Part shown: in pieces, positions 50,869 through 59,013 of the stretch | Layout of the letters: every line of letters begins with the position of its first letter | Numbering within the stretch: position 1 is the first letter of the stretch | DNA from: Pseudocoprococcus catus | GTDB lineage: Bacteria; Bacillota; Clostridia; Lachnospirales; Lachnospiraceae | NCBI RefSeq assembly: GCF_019734885.1 | Contig: NZ_JAAXCM010000031.1 | Span: forward strand, 90,195-154,194 | Direction: 5' to 3' | Length of the DNA: 64,000 nucleotides | The notes under the pieces: model-generated | The model's database searches: none | Told to the model about the DNA's origin: nothing | Seen by the model: only the letters and a program-made list of their open reading frames with translations | Position numbers and translations under genes: made by a program

Positions 50869-51194
50869 GAAAAGCAATCGTATATGCATCTGTGCATCAT
50901 GGAAATACAGAAAAATTAGTAAAGAGGATTGCAGAAGAATGTCAGGTGGATTTGATTGATGCTGTAAAACAGTCAGATGCAGATCTGAGCAGTTATGATA
51001 TGATTGGGTTCGCATCAAGAATCTATTTTTCAAAGTTTCATCAGTCGATATTGGAATTTGCAGAGAAGAATCTACCGGTCGACAAAAAGATATTTCTGAT
51101 CTGTACTTATGGTGGGAGTGCGAATTATAAAACCATAGAGCAGATTTTGGATAAAAGGCATGCCAGTGTGGTTGGAAATCATGTGAAGTATTAA
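50865..51194 (+). CDS. Flavodoxin-domain protein, C-terminally truncated
   Basis: A 109-residue N-terminal part of a flavodoxin-like fold: KAIVYASVHHGNTEKLVKRIAEE (phosphate loop for FMN), DADLSSYDMIGFASRIYFSKFHQSI, then KKIFLICTYGGSANYKTIE. Family members are about 160 residues and contain a further strand-helix pair with a conserved Gly-Phe-Asp-Thr region; here the frame ends early after VVGNHVKY. It is probably inactivated, as are the genes that follow. Confidence 0.65.
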   Translation: MRKAIVYASVHHGNTEKLVKRIAEECQVDLIDAVKQSDADLSSYDMIGFASRIYFSKFHQSILEFAEKNLPVDKKIFLICTYGGSANYKTIEQILDKRHASVVGNHVKY

Positions 51195-51260
51195 AAATTC
51201 GTAAGTATGGTGGCATAAAAGTTTTATAATCATAAAAACAAAGAAAAGGAGAAATGATCT

Positions 51261-51544
51261 ATGAGTAGCATTTTAGTCTTGGGCGGAGCAGGTTATATTG
51301 GTTCTCATACTGTATATGAGCTGATTGCGGTAGGCGAAAATGTTGTAGTTGTTGATAATCTTGAAACAGGTTTTCGTAAGGCTGTTCACCAAGATGCAAA
51401 ATTTTATCAGGGAGATATCCGGGACAAGGCATTTAGAGATTCTTGGGTGGAAGCCTAAATTTGATGACCTGGAGACAATTATTACAACGGCTTGGGAATG
51501 ACATAGAAATCATCCGAATGGTTATGAAGTATAATATGAGTAGG
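51261..51544 (+). pseudogene. galE: UDP-glucose 4-epimerase remnant
   Basis: A good ribosome site (AAGGAG) and an intact N-terminus [34 protein letters not shown] are followed, after 57 codons, by a jump into the family C-terminus in another frame ([20 protein letters not shown], then TGA, then HRNHPNGYEV). About 250 internal residues, including the catalytic Tyr-x-x-x-Lys, are deleted, and the TGA appears in place of an expected Trp codon. Confidence 0.8.
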
Positions 51545-51557
51545 GGGAAACGGAAAA

Positions 51558-52891
51558 ATGATTGATCAGCTAATTTCTGAACTGGTGGCTTATGGACTAG
51601 AAAATGGACTGATAGATGATGCAGATAAAGTGTATGTTACAAACGGCTTATTGGAATTGTTTCAAAGGCAAGATTATCAAGAACCGGAGAAACTAGGAAA
51701 ACCGAGAAAATTACAGCTCATTTTGGATGATTTGTTATAGTTTGCGTTGCCACAGGGAATTCTTGAAGATGATACAGTGACAATAAGGGATCTTCTTGAT
51801 ACAAAGATCATGGGTATTTTAACACCTGCACCGTCCGTGGTAAGAAAAATTTTTGAAGAAAAATATCAGGTATCCCCAAAGGCAGCAACTGAATTTTATT
51901 ATCATTTCAGCCAGGCAACAAACTATATCCGCACAGATCGGATTATAAAGGATGAAAAGTGGGAGACTGATACAGAATTTGGCAAGATGGATATCACAAT
52001 TAACTTGTCAAAACCAGAAAAAGATCCAAGGGATATTGCAAAAGATGGAACTGCAAAAAAATCTGGATACCCGGCGTGCCTGCTTTGCAGGGAAAACGAA
52101 GGGTATGCAGGTCACCTCTCACATCCAGCAAGACAAAACCACAGGATTATACCAATTACTCTGTGTGGAGAACAGTATTATTTACAGTATTCACCATATG
52201 TATATTATAATGAGCATTGCATTATATTTAACAAGAATCATATTCCGATGGCGATTAATGAGATAACTTTTAACAAACTCCTTGATTTTGTTAAGCAGTT
52301 TCCGCATTATATGGCAGGTTCCAATGCAGATCTGCCAATCGTAGGAGGGTCTATTTTGAGTCATGATCATTTTCAGGGTGGCAGTTATGTCTTTGCTATG
52401 GCAAAAGCTCCTTATGAACAGGAATTTGACTTAGAGAGATATCCAGATATACATGCAGGAATTGTAAAGTGGCCGATGTCAGTGATTCGTTTACAGGGGA
52501 GAGCAATGGATAGTATTGTAGCGGCTGCAAATCATATCCTTACGAAGTGGCGTGGATATTCGGATCCAGAAGTTAATATTTTCAGTGATACAGATGGCAT
52601 CCCACACAATACAATTACGCCAATTGCAAGGATGCGTGGAGATTTGTATGAACTGGATTTGGTTTTGCGTAATAATATCACAACTATTGATTGTCCTCTC
52701 GGACTTTTCCATCCGCATACTGAGTATCACCATATCAAAAAGGAAAATATAAGATTACAGATAGTAATATTCATTCTATCATACAGAAAGAAATTGGAAT
52801 TGTGTTTGCGAAAGTTCTGGAGGATGCAGGCGTTTACAAGAGAACAGATGAAGGGAAAGCTGCATTCAAAAGATTTATTGAAAGTTTATAA
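51558..52891 (+). pseudogene. galT: UDP-glucose--hexose-1-phosphate uridylyltransferase, inactivated
   Basis: Class II GalT of the Leloir pathway. The first 60 codons (LISELVAYGLENGLI...QLILDDLL) end at an in-frame TAG (51738), after which the same frame continues normally (GILEDDTVTIRDLLDTKIMG, LPIVGGSILSHDHFQGG with the active-site His pair, DCPLGLFHPHTEYHHIKKENI). Near 52745 a deletion shifts the frame, and the true C-terminus (GIVFAKVLEDAGVYKRTDEGKAAFKRFIESL) is found in the other frame up to 52891. So there are one nonsense mutation and one deletion/frameshift. Confidence 0.85.
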
Positions 52892-53152
52892 AAAAAGGAC
52901 CACTTCATTTTTGTGAAATGGCCTTAAGAAAATATACAGTTTTCACAAAATAGTCCTTTTAGTATTTATACATGGTAAGGATGCTCAAAATATTCAGTGT
53001 AGAATACTAAAAGGTCATTCAGATATTTTTTTAGGTTGCTCATTTGCAATTCCTCCTTTCCTTATTTACAAGTTGATTATAAGATAGGTGTAAAAGAATT
53101 GCTTGCCAAATCGAAAGAAGATATAGACAAATGTTGCAAAGGGGAGTATTTC

Positions 53153-53953
53153 ATGCAGTTAAAATATGTTGACACAAAAGAGGAGATTGTAGCAATAAAT
53201 AGGAAGTCAAAACATATTGAACCACATCTTCATAATGCACTGGAGATCGTTTGTGTAACAAGTGGAGCATTAGAACTTGGTATCGGACAGGAACTATACC
53301 ATATGGAAAAAGGAGATATAGGCTTTGTATTCCCAGATGTTATTCATCACTATCAGGTACTGACACCCGGTGTAAATAAAGCGACTTATCTGATTGCATC
53401 GCCATTTACGATAGTCAAATTTGCAGATATCATGCAATCCATGGCTCCTGAATACCCAATCATCAAAGCGGAAAAGGTTGAACCGGAGGTATATAGGGGG
53501 ATAAATGCAATTTTAGAGACAGAACAGTCGGATATTACTGTTGCACAGGCATATCTTCAAATTGTGTTGGCACGCTGCATAGGAAAATTAAATTTGGTAG
53601 AAAAGAGTAGTGTGGGGAGCAATGATCTTATTTACTAGACAGTTTCCTATATATCAGCAAATTTTAAGAAGAAGTTTTCTCTGGAAGAGATGGCAAAAGA
53701 TCTGGGGGTGAGCAAATATGTTTTATCCAGACTCTTTTCCAAAACATTCCATAGAAACTTTAATCAATATCTTAACGATGCAAGGCTGAACTATGCATGC
53801 CATCGTTTGGAAAATACGAGTGATTCTATTACAAACATTTGTCTGGATAGTGGATTTGAAAGTCAGAGAACATTTAACCGAGTATTTAAAGAAAGATATA
53901 AAATATCACCGAGTGATTATCGGAGTATTTGTGTGAAAGAGATATTGTCATAA
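53153..53953 (+). pseudogene. AraC-family transcriptional regulator interrupted by an in-frame TAG
   Basis: The N-terminal cupin-like sensing part (HIEPHLHNALEIVCVTSGALELGIGQELYHMEKGDIGFVFPDVIHHY) reads to NDLIY, then TAG at 53636. The same frame goes on with TVSYISANFKKKFSLEEMAKDLGVSKYVLSRLFSKTFHRNFNQYL and the second helix-turn-helix DSITNICLDSGFESQRTFNRVFKERYKISPSDYR. A single CAG to TAG change explains it. ATG 53153 has GGGGAG upstream. It was perhaps the regulator of the neighbouring gal genes. Confidence 0.75.
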
Positions 53954-54087
53954 AAGGTTCTGTTGATAGAAGTATTTACTTTGATTTCACAGTACTATGT
54001 ATTTGATTTTATGTGTGGATGATATAATATAAAAATATTTGTAGAAAATAGCGCTTTATTTTATTATGAAAAGAGCAAGGTGTATTT

Positions 54088-54231
54088 GTGCCAGAAGAAC
54101 ATTTTTACACCAGCGCATTGGCAACAGCCGCTTTTTTAAAGGAACAGGCGGCAGGCTGTTCAGCATTTGTGATAGGAGAAGCAGGTCTCTTAAATGCACT
54201 TTATGATGTTGGCATTACAATGGAGGAATAG
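54088..54231 (+). pseudogene. HAD-IIA (NagD-like) phosphatase fragment
   Basis: A 47-codon open stretch reads PEEHFYTSALATAAFLKEQAAG then SAFVIGEAGLLNALYDVGITMEE, a central piece of NagD-type HAD phosphatases, and ends at TAG. Both ends of the gene are missing. Confidence 0.55.
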
Positions 54232-54263
54232 TGTGATTAGGCAAATACCAGGAGGTAAAGTAT

Positions 54264-54812
54264 ATGATGAAACTTGATAATTTTGTAGGAATGATGACAG
54301 GACATTTTGATAATAAGGATCAATTTAATAAGATGCAGGCAGAAGGGAAAACATATCCATATGCGGAACATGTAAATACAATCTGTAATGACAAAATAAA
54401 TAACCTTCCTGAAGATTTCAAAGGAAAATTTGTTGTTGAAGAGAGTTATTATGAAATTAATGGAAAACGTCATGCATCTCCACATCTTTTCCTTATCACG
54501 GAAATAGAACAGGGAATTTTACTTTCTTCTTATGAAATTCCAAAAGGAGAAGATAAAAATACATTTTCATATGATTCTATGAAGAATGTTGATTACTCTA
54601 AACTAGAAAAATCTGAAAAATTTAATCCGGCACTTTATCATGAAAAGGACGGAATCTGGGAGGGAGGCAGCACAAGCCAGTTCTCTCCGGTAATGACATT
54701 CAAACTTTGGGAAAAGTTTTCCAACAATTTTCTGGAAGTATCGGAAAGCATGGAAGTTAATGGGAAGAGAACTTTTGGATATGATGAACCAATAATTTAT
54801 AAGCGTGTATAA
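54264..54812 (+). CDS. CpcT/CpeT-like beta-barrel protein
   Basis: A 182-residue soluble protein. LDNFVGMMTGHFDNKDQFNKMQ, LPEDFKGKFVVEESYYEINGKRHASPHLFLI and a late GGSTSQFSPVMTFKLWEKFSNNFLEVSESMEVNGKRTFGYDEPIIYKRV recall the CpcT/CpeT family, known as phycobiliprotein chromophore lyases in cyanobacteria. No bilin pathway is visible, so another small-molecule or unknown role is likely. AGGAGG supports the start, and a clean GGCTGC-AGAA-GCAGCC hairpin ends it. Confidence 0.45.
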   Translation: MMKLDNFVGMMTGHFDNKDQFNKMQAEGKTYPYAEHVNTICNDKINNLPEDFKGKFVVEESYYEINGKRHASPHLFLITEIEQGILLSSYEIPKGEDKNTFSYDSMKNVDYSKLEKSEKFNPALYHEKDGIWEGGSTSQFSPVMTFKLWEKFSNNFLEVSESMEVNGKRTFGYDEPIIYKRV

Positions 54813-54833
54813 TCAATGGATGAAAAATAGCAT

Positions 54834-54856
54834 GGCTGCAGAAGCAGCCTGATATT
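54834..54856 (+). terminator. Intrinsic terminator after the CpeT-like gene
   Basis: GGCTGC-AGAA-GCAGCC, then TGATATTTTT. Confidence 0.65.
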
Positions 54857-54957
54857 TTTCAAGGTACTTAGGTTCTAACGTTTACGAATAGAATCCGCAA
54901 GGGCTTTTGTTTATACTCAATATTGAGAACAAATTGGGTACAAGGATATCAGCAGAT

Positions 54958-56103
54958 TTATAGAAGGTTAATGCATAACAGCAGCAGAATCAGAAAGACA
55001 ATATTTGCAATGGTAAACATCATAAAGTATTTACCACGTAGTGTCGTCTTTTCCTTAGCAATATATTTAAAGCTGATTAAGCTGGCCATGGAGGCTATTA
55101 ATGTTCCAAGTCCGCCAATATTTGTTCCGATAATGAGTGCAGAATAGTTCTTTGTAAATCCGGATAAAAGAATGGCAGTGGGAACGTTGCTTATTATCTG
55201 GCTGGAAAGGATGGCTGTTGAGGTTTCATGTCCATCTATGATGCTGATCAGAAAATGATTAAACTGCGGAATACATTTCAAATTTCCAATAAAAATGAAC
55301 AAAGCGGTAAATGTCAGTAGAAGAGAGTAATCTACTTTTTTAAATAAATGCCAATTCTTGAAGAAGATATAGCCAATCACCAGGATGAATGAAATTTTGT
55401 AATCTATGATATGTGCTACAACCAAAAGGCAAATTAAAAATAAAATTAGATATCCAATGAGGGATGTTTGGTTCGGAGCTTTTGTTTTGTGTATGCTAAA
55501 TAATTCACTTATATGATTCTCGGTGGTTGAGCCAGGTTCTCTATGCGCAGCAATCTGTATCCACACAAGAAGCAGCACCAAGGCTGCAATAGAATAGGGC
55601 AGCATGAGTCGGATGAGTGCTAATGCAGACATATTGGCTCTGGCATATAAATAAAGATTTTGGGGATTTCCGATGGGAGTCAGCATACTGCCGAGATTTG
55701 CGGCAATTGTCTGCATAACAACCGTTCTTAAAATCCAGTAATTCTTTTGCTTTTCTGACATTTTTTTTAGAATAATGATTGCAAGGGGCACAAAAGTAAT
55801 TAATGCGACATCATTTGTGATAATCATTGAAAAGAAAAAACATAACAAAACAAGCAATACGATGATAGATTTGATGCTGTTGGCTCTGGACAATATTTTT
55901 TCGGCAAGATAATCAAATAATCCAATTTCACTCAGGCCTGCGACAATTGACATTAAACAAAACAGAAGACTGAGCGTCCGAAAATCAATATAGGAGAAAT
56001 ACTTGTCGCTTGGATGTACAATAAACATAGATAAAATTGCCAGAATGGCAGAAATAGATAAGACAGTTTCCTTTTGAAAAAAAGTTAATATTTTTTGCAG
56101 CAT
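54958..56103 (-). CDS. SLC13/ArsB-like anion permease
   Basis: A 381-residue polytopic membrane protein with about ten hydrophobic helices of the ion-transporter superfamily (CitT/ArsB/NhaD). The two half-signatures are visible: SMIITNDVALITFVPLAI and, after it, NLGSMLTPIGNPQNLYLY in the first half; SNVPTAILLSGFTKN and IIGTNIGGLGTLIASMASLIS in the second. These form the substrate site between re-entrant loops. Substrate (dicarboxylate, sulphate, arsenite) cannot be told. ATG 56103 with AAAAGGA nine bases away; a TTG three codons earlier is possible. Confidence 0.82.
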   Translation of the reverse strand: MLQKILTFFQKETVLSISAILAILSMFIVHPSDKYFSYIDFRTLSLLFCLMSIVAGLSEIGLFDYLAEKILSRANSIKSIIVLLVLLCFFFSMIITNDVALITFVPLAIIILKKMSEKQKNYWILRTVVMQTIAANLGSMLTPIGNPQNLYLYARANMSALALIRLMLPYSIAALVLLLVWIQIAAHREPGSTTENHISELFSIHKTKAPNQTSLIGYLILFLICLLVVAHIIDYKISFILVIGYIFFKNWHLFKKVDYSLLLTFTALFIFIGNLKCIPQFNHFLISIIDGHETSTAILSSQIISNVPTAILLSGFTKNYSALIIGTNIGGLGTLIASMASLISFKYIAKEKTTLRGKYFMMFTIANIVFLILLLLCINLL

Positions 56104-56185
56104 ATGCTTCAATCCTTTTCAGTAAAGTAATCAAAGCAAGTATATCATAAAATAAATAGAAAAACAAATAAAGGAGAAATGTGTA

Positions 56186-56719
56186 ATGGAAATTAAGATT
56201 CTTGATATGATACAAAACCTGCACACAACAGTTGGAGATCATTTTTTTATAGGCATCACAAAGCTGGGGGATGCGGGAATTATATGGATTTTTTTAACAA
56301 TCCTATTACTTATACTACCAAAAATGAGAAAATATGGACTGGCCATGTTAGTCGGGCTTTGCATTGATGTGATTGTATGTAATGGCCTCTTGAAAAATCT
56401 TGTGGCTCGCACAAGGCCCTGTGATGTGAACACGGCCATACAGCTTTTGATTTCACATCCGACGGACTATTCATTTCCTTCCGGGCATACAGCAGCTTCT
56501 TTTACTGCTGTGGCAGCGCTATATTTTTCAGGAGATAAAAAAATTTGGAAGGCTGCGATAGTACTTGGAATTTTGATAGCCTTTTCAAGAATGTATTTGT
56601 ATGTGCATTATCCGACAGATATTCTTGGCGGAGCTTTGATTGGAATTTTTTCAGGATTTGTCGGAGCCAAAATAGTTTGTTATATAATGAAAAAAAGGAA
56701 AATGAAGCAGATTATTTGA
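56186..56719 (+). CDS. PAP2 family membrane phosphatase
   Basis: A 177-residue phosphatase of the type-2 phosphatidic acid family with five to six TM helices. The three motifs are KNLVARTRPCD (motif 1), SFPSGHTAASF (catalytic His, motif 2) and SRMYLYVHYPTDILGG (nucleophile His, motif 3). Members include undecaprenyl-diphosphate phosphatases (BcrC) and phosphatidylglycerophosphate phosphatases; the sequence does not decide. AAAGGAG precedes the ATG. Divergent from the permease. Confidence 0.9.
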   Translation: MEIKILDMIQNLHTTVGDHFFIGITKLGDAGIIWIFLTILLLILPKMRKYGLAMLVGLCIDVIVCNGLLKNLVARTRPCDVNTAIQLLISHPTDYSFPSGHTAASFTAVAALYFSGDKKIWKAAIVLGILIAFSRMYLYVHYPTDILGGALIGIFSGFVGAKIVCYIMKKRKMKQII

Positions 56720-56773
56720 TTTTGCTGTATCTTTAATATGAATATGATAAAATAGCGGTAAAAGGAGTTTGCC

Positions 56774-57847
56774 ATGAAAAAGAAACGTCATCATATATGG
56801 AAAAATATCATGATAATGGCGGTGGTTTTTCTGGTTGCATCTGGCAGCAGCATTATTCTGCAGAAAACAGGTGTGCATGAACATATTACCGCTATTTTTA
56901 TTTTTGCAGTGTTTCTGACATCTATTTTAACCGATGGCTATATTTACGGCATCGTATCGGCACTTGTGGGAACACTGGCTGTCAACTATGCGTATACTTA
57001 TCCCTTTTATGCCCTGGATTTCAGATTTCAGAGCAACATGATTTCAGCAGTTGTCATGATGGCGATTGCTGTATTGACAGGCATGCTGACAACACAGGTC
57101 AAAACGCATGAAGCAATCAAAGTAGAGAGTGAAAAGGAACGTATGCGTGCCAATCTCCTGCGGGCGGTATCTCATGATATACGGACACCCCTGACAACCA
57201 TTTATGGGGCCAGCACCACCTTGCTGGAAAGCGGAGAAAACTATACAAAAGAACAGCGGATAAAGATCCTGAAGGGGATCCAAGAAGATTCAGATTGGCT
57301 GATGCGCATGGTGGAAAATCTTCTGTCTATTACACGCATTGATGAAGGAAAGATCAAGATTATCAAGACCCCTACCGTTCTTGATGAACTGATTGATTCT
57401 GTTATGGTCAAGTTTCACAAGCGTTACCCGCAGCAGGAAGTTTATTTGGACTTGCCGGAGGATATTATTATCATCCCAATGGATGCCATTTTGATCGAGC
57501 AGGTGATTTTTAATCTTCTGGAGAATGCAGTCCTGCATGCAGATGGAATGACGGAACTGATTTTGAAAGTCTTTGTGCTGGGAAAGCAGGTTGTGTTTGA
57601 GGTCAGTGACAACGGATGTGGGATAGAAAAAGAACGCCTGAACGGTATTTTTAACGGAAGTTATCATTTGTTTGAAGGGAGAACAGCATCTTCTGACAGT
57701 AAAAAACACAATTCCGGTATCGGACTTTCTGTTTGCCAGACAATTGTTAAAGCCCATGACGGTGCCATCACAGCTGAAAACAATCCTGTCGGGGGTGCTG
57801 TTTTCAGATTTTCGCTTAATATAGAGGAGATGAAGGAAAGTGAATAA
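56774..57847 (+). CDS. KdpD-like sensor histidine kinase (without the N-terminal KdpD/USP domains)
   Basis: A 357-residue kinase with four short TM helices at residues 10-105 in the DUF4118 pattern of KdpD (IFIFAVFLTSILTDGYIYGIVSALVGTLAVNYAYTYPFY). Then follow the dimerisation/H box AVSHDIRTPLTTIYGAST, N box NLLENAVLHA and G box HNSGIGLSVCQTIV. The cytosolic N-terminal half of classical KdpD is absent. No kdpFABC genes are in the window. It overlaps the response regulator by eight bases. Confidence 0.88.
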   Translation: MKKKRHHIWKNIMIMAVVFLVASGSSIILQKTGVHEHITAIFIFAVFLTSILTDGYIYGIVSALVGTLAVNYAYTYPFYALDFRFQSNMISAVVMMAIAVLTGMLTTQVKTHEAIKVESEKERMRANLLRAVSHDIRTPLTTIYGASTTLLESGENYTKEQRIKILKGIQEDSDWLMRMVENLLSITRIDEGKIKIIKTPTVLDELIDSVMVKFHKRYPQQEVYLDLPEDIIIIPMDAILIEQVIFNLLENAVLHADGMTELILKVFVLGKQVVFEVSDNGCGIEKERLNGIFNGSYHLFEGRTASSDSKKHNSGIGLSVCQTIVKAHDGAITAENNPVGGAVFRFSLNIEEMKESE

Positions 57848-58541
57848 TAAATATAAAATACTTCTGGTAGAAGATGAACATAATATCAGTACACTGATCA
57901 TGACGATGCTGGAATCCTCCGGTTATCAGGTGATTCAGGCCGGAACATGTGCCTTGGCCAAAACACTATTTGTGTCGCATTGTCCGGATCTGGTGCTGTT
58001 GGATCTCGGTCTTCCGGATATGGACGGCATGACATTTCTTGAAGATGTCAGAAAGGATTCTCTGACACCGATTATTGTACTTTCTGCCAGAACCAATGAA
58101 AAAGACAAAGTACTGGCGCTGGATGCCGGTGCCAATGATTATGTTACAAAGCCTTTTGGCGCAGCAGAGCTTTTGGCCAGAATCCGCTCAACCCTTCGCA
58201 ACTATTCCCACAGTGCAGAATCCGGCAAACTTCCGGGCGGCAAGTTTATGGTGCAGGATCTGGAGATCCTGTATGATGCCAGACAGGTCTTTGTAAAAGG
58301 AAAAGAGATCAAGCTCACCCAGACCGAATACAATATTGTGGCACTGCTTTCTGAACATTGTGGCAAGATGATGACCTATTCGGCGATTATCAAAGATGTC
58401 TGGGGGTACCCTGATGAAGGAAGCGTCAAGAAACTTCAGGTAAACATGGCCAATATCCGCAAGAAATTCGGTGTAAAACCCGGGGAGGCAACATATATTA
58501 CAAATGAATTGGGTGTAGGATATCGAATGAACAGCGATTAG
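57840..58541 (+). CDS. KdpE-like OmpR-family response regulator
   Basis: A 233-residue response regulator. Receiver: LLVEDEHN, phospho-acceptor Asp in LVLLDLGLPDMDG, Thr/Ser site VLSARTNEKDKV and Lys in YVTKPFG. Winged helix: EIKLTQTEYNIVALLSEHCGKMMTYSAIIKDVWG and TNELGVGYRMN. It forms a two-component system with the KdpD-like kinase. Targets unknown; the DUF6110/P-type ATPase pair starting 131 bases downstream is the nearest candidate. Confidence 0.9.
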   Translation: MNNKYKILLVEDEHNISTLIMTMLESSGYQVIQAGTCALAKTLFVSHCPDLVLLDLGLPDMDGMTFLEDVRKDSLTPIIVLSARTNEKDKVLALDAGANDYVTKPFGAAELLARIRSTLRNYSHSAESGKLPGGKFMVQDLEILYDARQVFVKGKEIKLTQTEYNIVALLSEHCGKMMTYSAIIKDVWGYPDEGSVKKLQVNMANIRKKFGVKPGEATYITNELGVGYRMNSD

Positions 58542-58559
58542 CAATATGTAACTCTTTGC

Positions 58560-58580
58560 ATTTGAAAAAGTTTTTCAAAT
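58560..58580 (+). terminator. Terminator-like hairpin after the response regulator
   Basis: ATTTGAAAAA-G-TTTTTCAAAT, a perfect but AU-rich stem. Confidence 0.45.
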
Positions 58581-58672
58581 ACTGGACAAGCGGAGCAGAA
58601 ATATGTAAAATATAATGTAAACTTAAAAATCGTTATTTTATCGATTACAAACAAAATCAGGAGGATGATATC

Positions 58673-59008
58673 ATGTTAAAATGCTTTAAGAAGATTAGCA
58701 AGAAAGAGACAGGAGTTTTTGCAGCAGGTCTTTTATTCGGAACAGCAGGTATTAAACTGCTTTCAAGCAAAGATGCCAAGAAGTTTTACACAAACTGTAC
58801 AGCAGCTGTTTTGCGTGCAAAAGAATGTGTATTAAAGACTGCTACAACAATCCAGGAGAATGCTGAAGATATCTATGCAGAGGCACAGCAGATCAATGAA
58901 GACAGAGCTGCAAAGGATGCAGAAGAATATACAGATGTTGAAGATGTAGAAACAGCAGCTGAAGCAGAAGAAGCTGAAACAGCAGCTGAGGAAAACGAGG
59001 CGGAATAA
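58673..59008 (+). CDS. DUF6110-like small protein with acidic tail
   Basis: A 111-residue protein. The basic N-terminus is followed by one hydrophobic/Gly-rich helix (GVFAAGLLFGTAGIKLLSSKDAKKFYTNCTAAVLRAKECVLKTATTIQE) and a long tail almost wholly of Glu, Ala, Asp and Thr. Homologues I recall occur just upstream of metal P-type ATPases in Lachnospiraceae, as here (five-base gap). It may be a membrane-tethered metal-binding or chaperone partner, but no function is known. AGGAGG precedes the ATG. Confidence 0.65.
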   Translation: MLKCFKKISKKETGVFAAGLLFGTAGIKLLSSKDAKKFYTNCTAAVLRAKECVLKTATTIQENAEDIYAEAQQINEDRAAKDAEEYTDVEDVETAAEAEEAETAAEENEAE

Positions 59009-59013
59009 TTCGC

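Noticed and set aside
51558..53953. Genetic recoding of TAG (amber read-through or pyrrolysine) to explain interrupted galT and araC
   Set aside because: Many intact genes in the window end in TAG (e.g. the Fur-family gene, mraZ, rsmH), and galT and galE also carry deletions, so decay is simpler.
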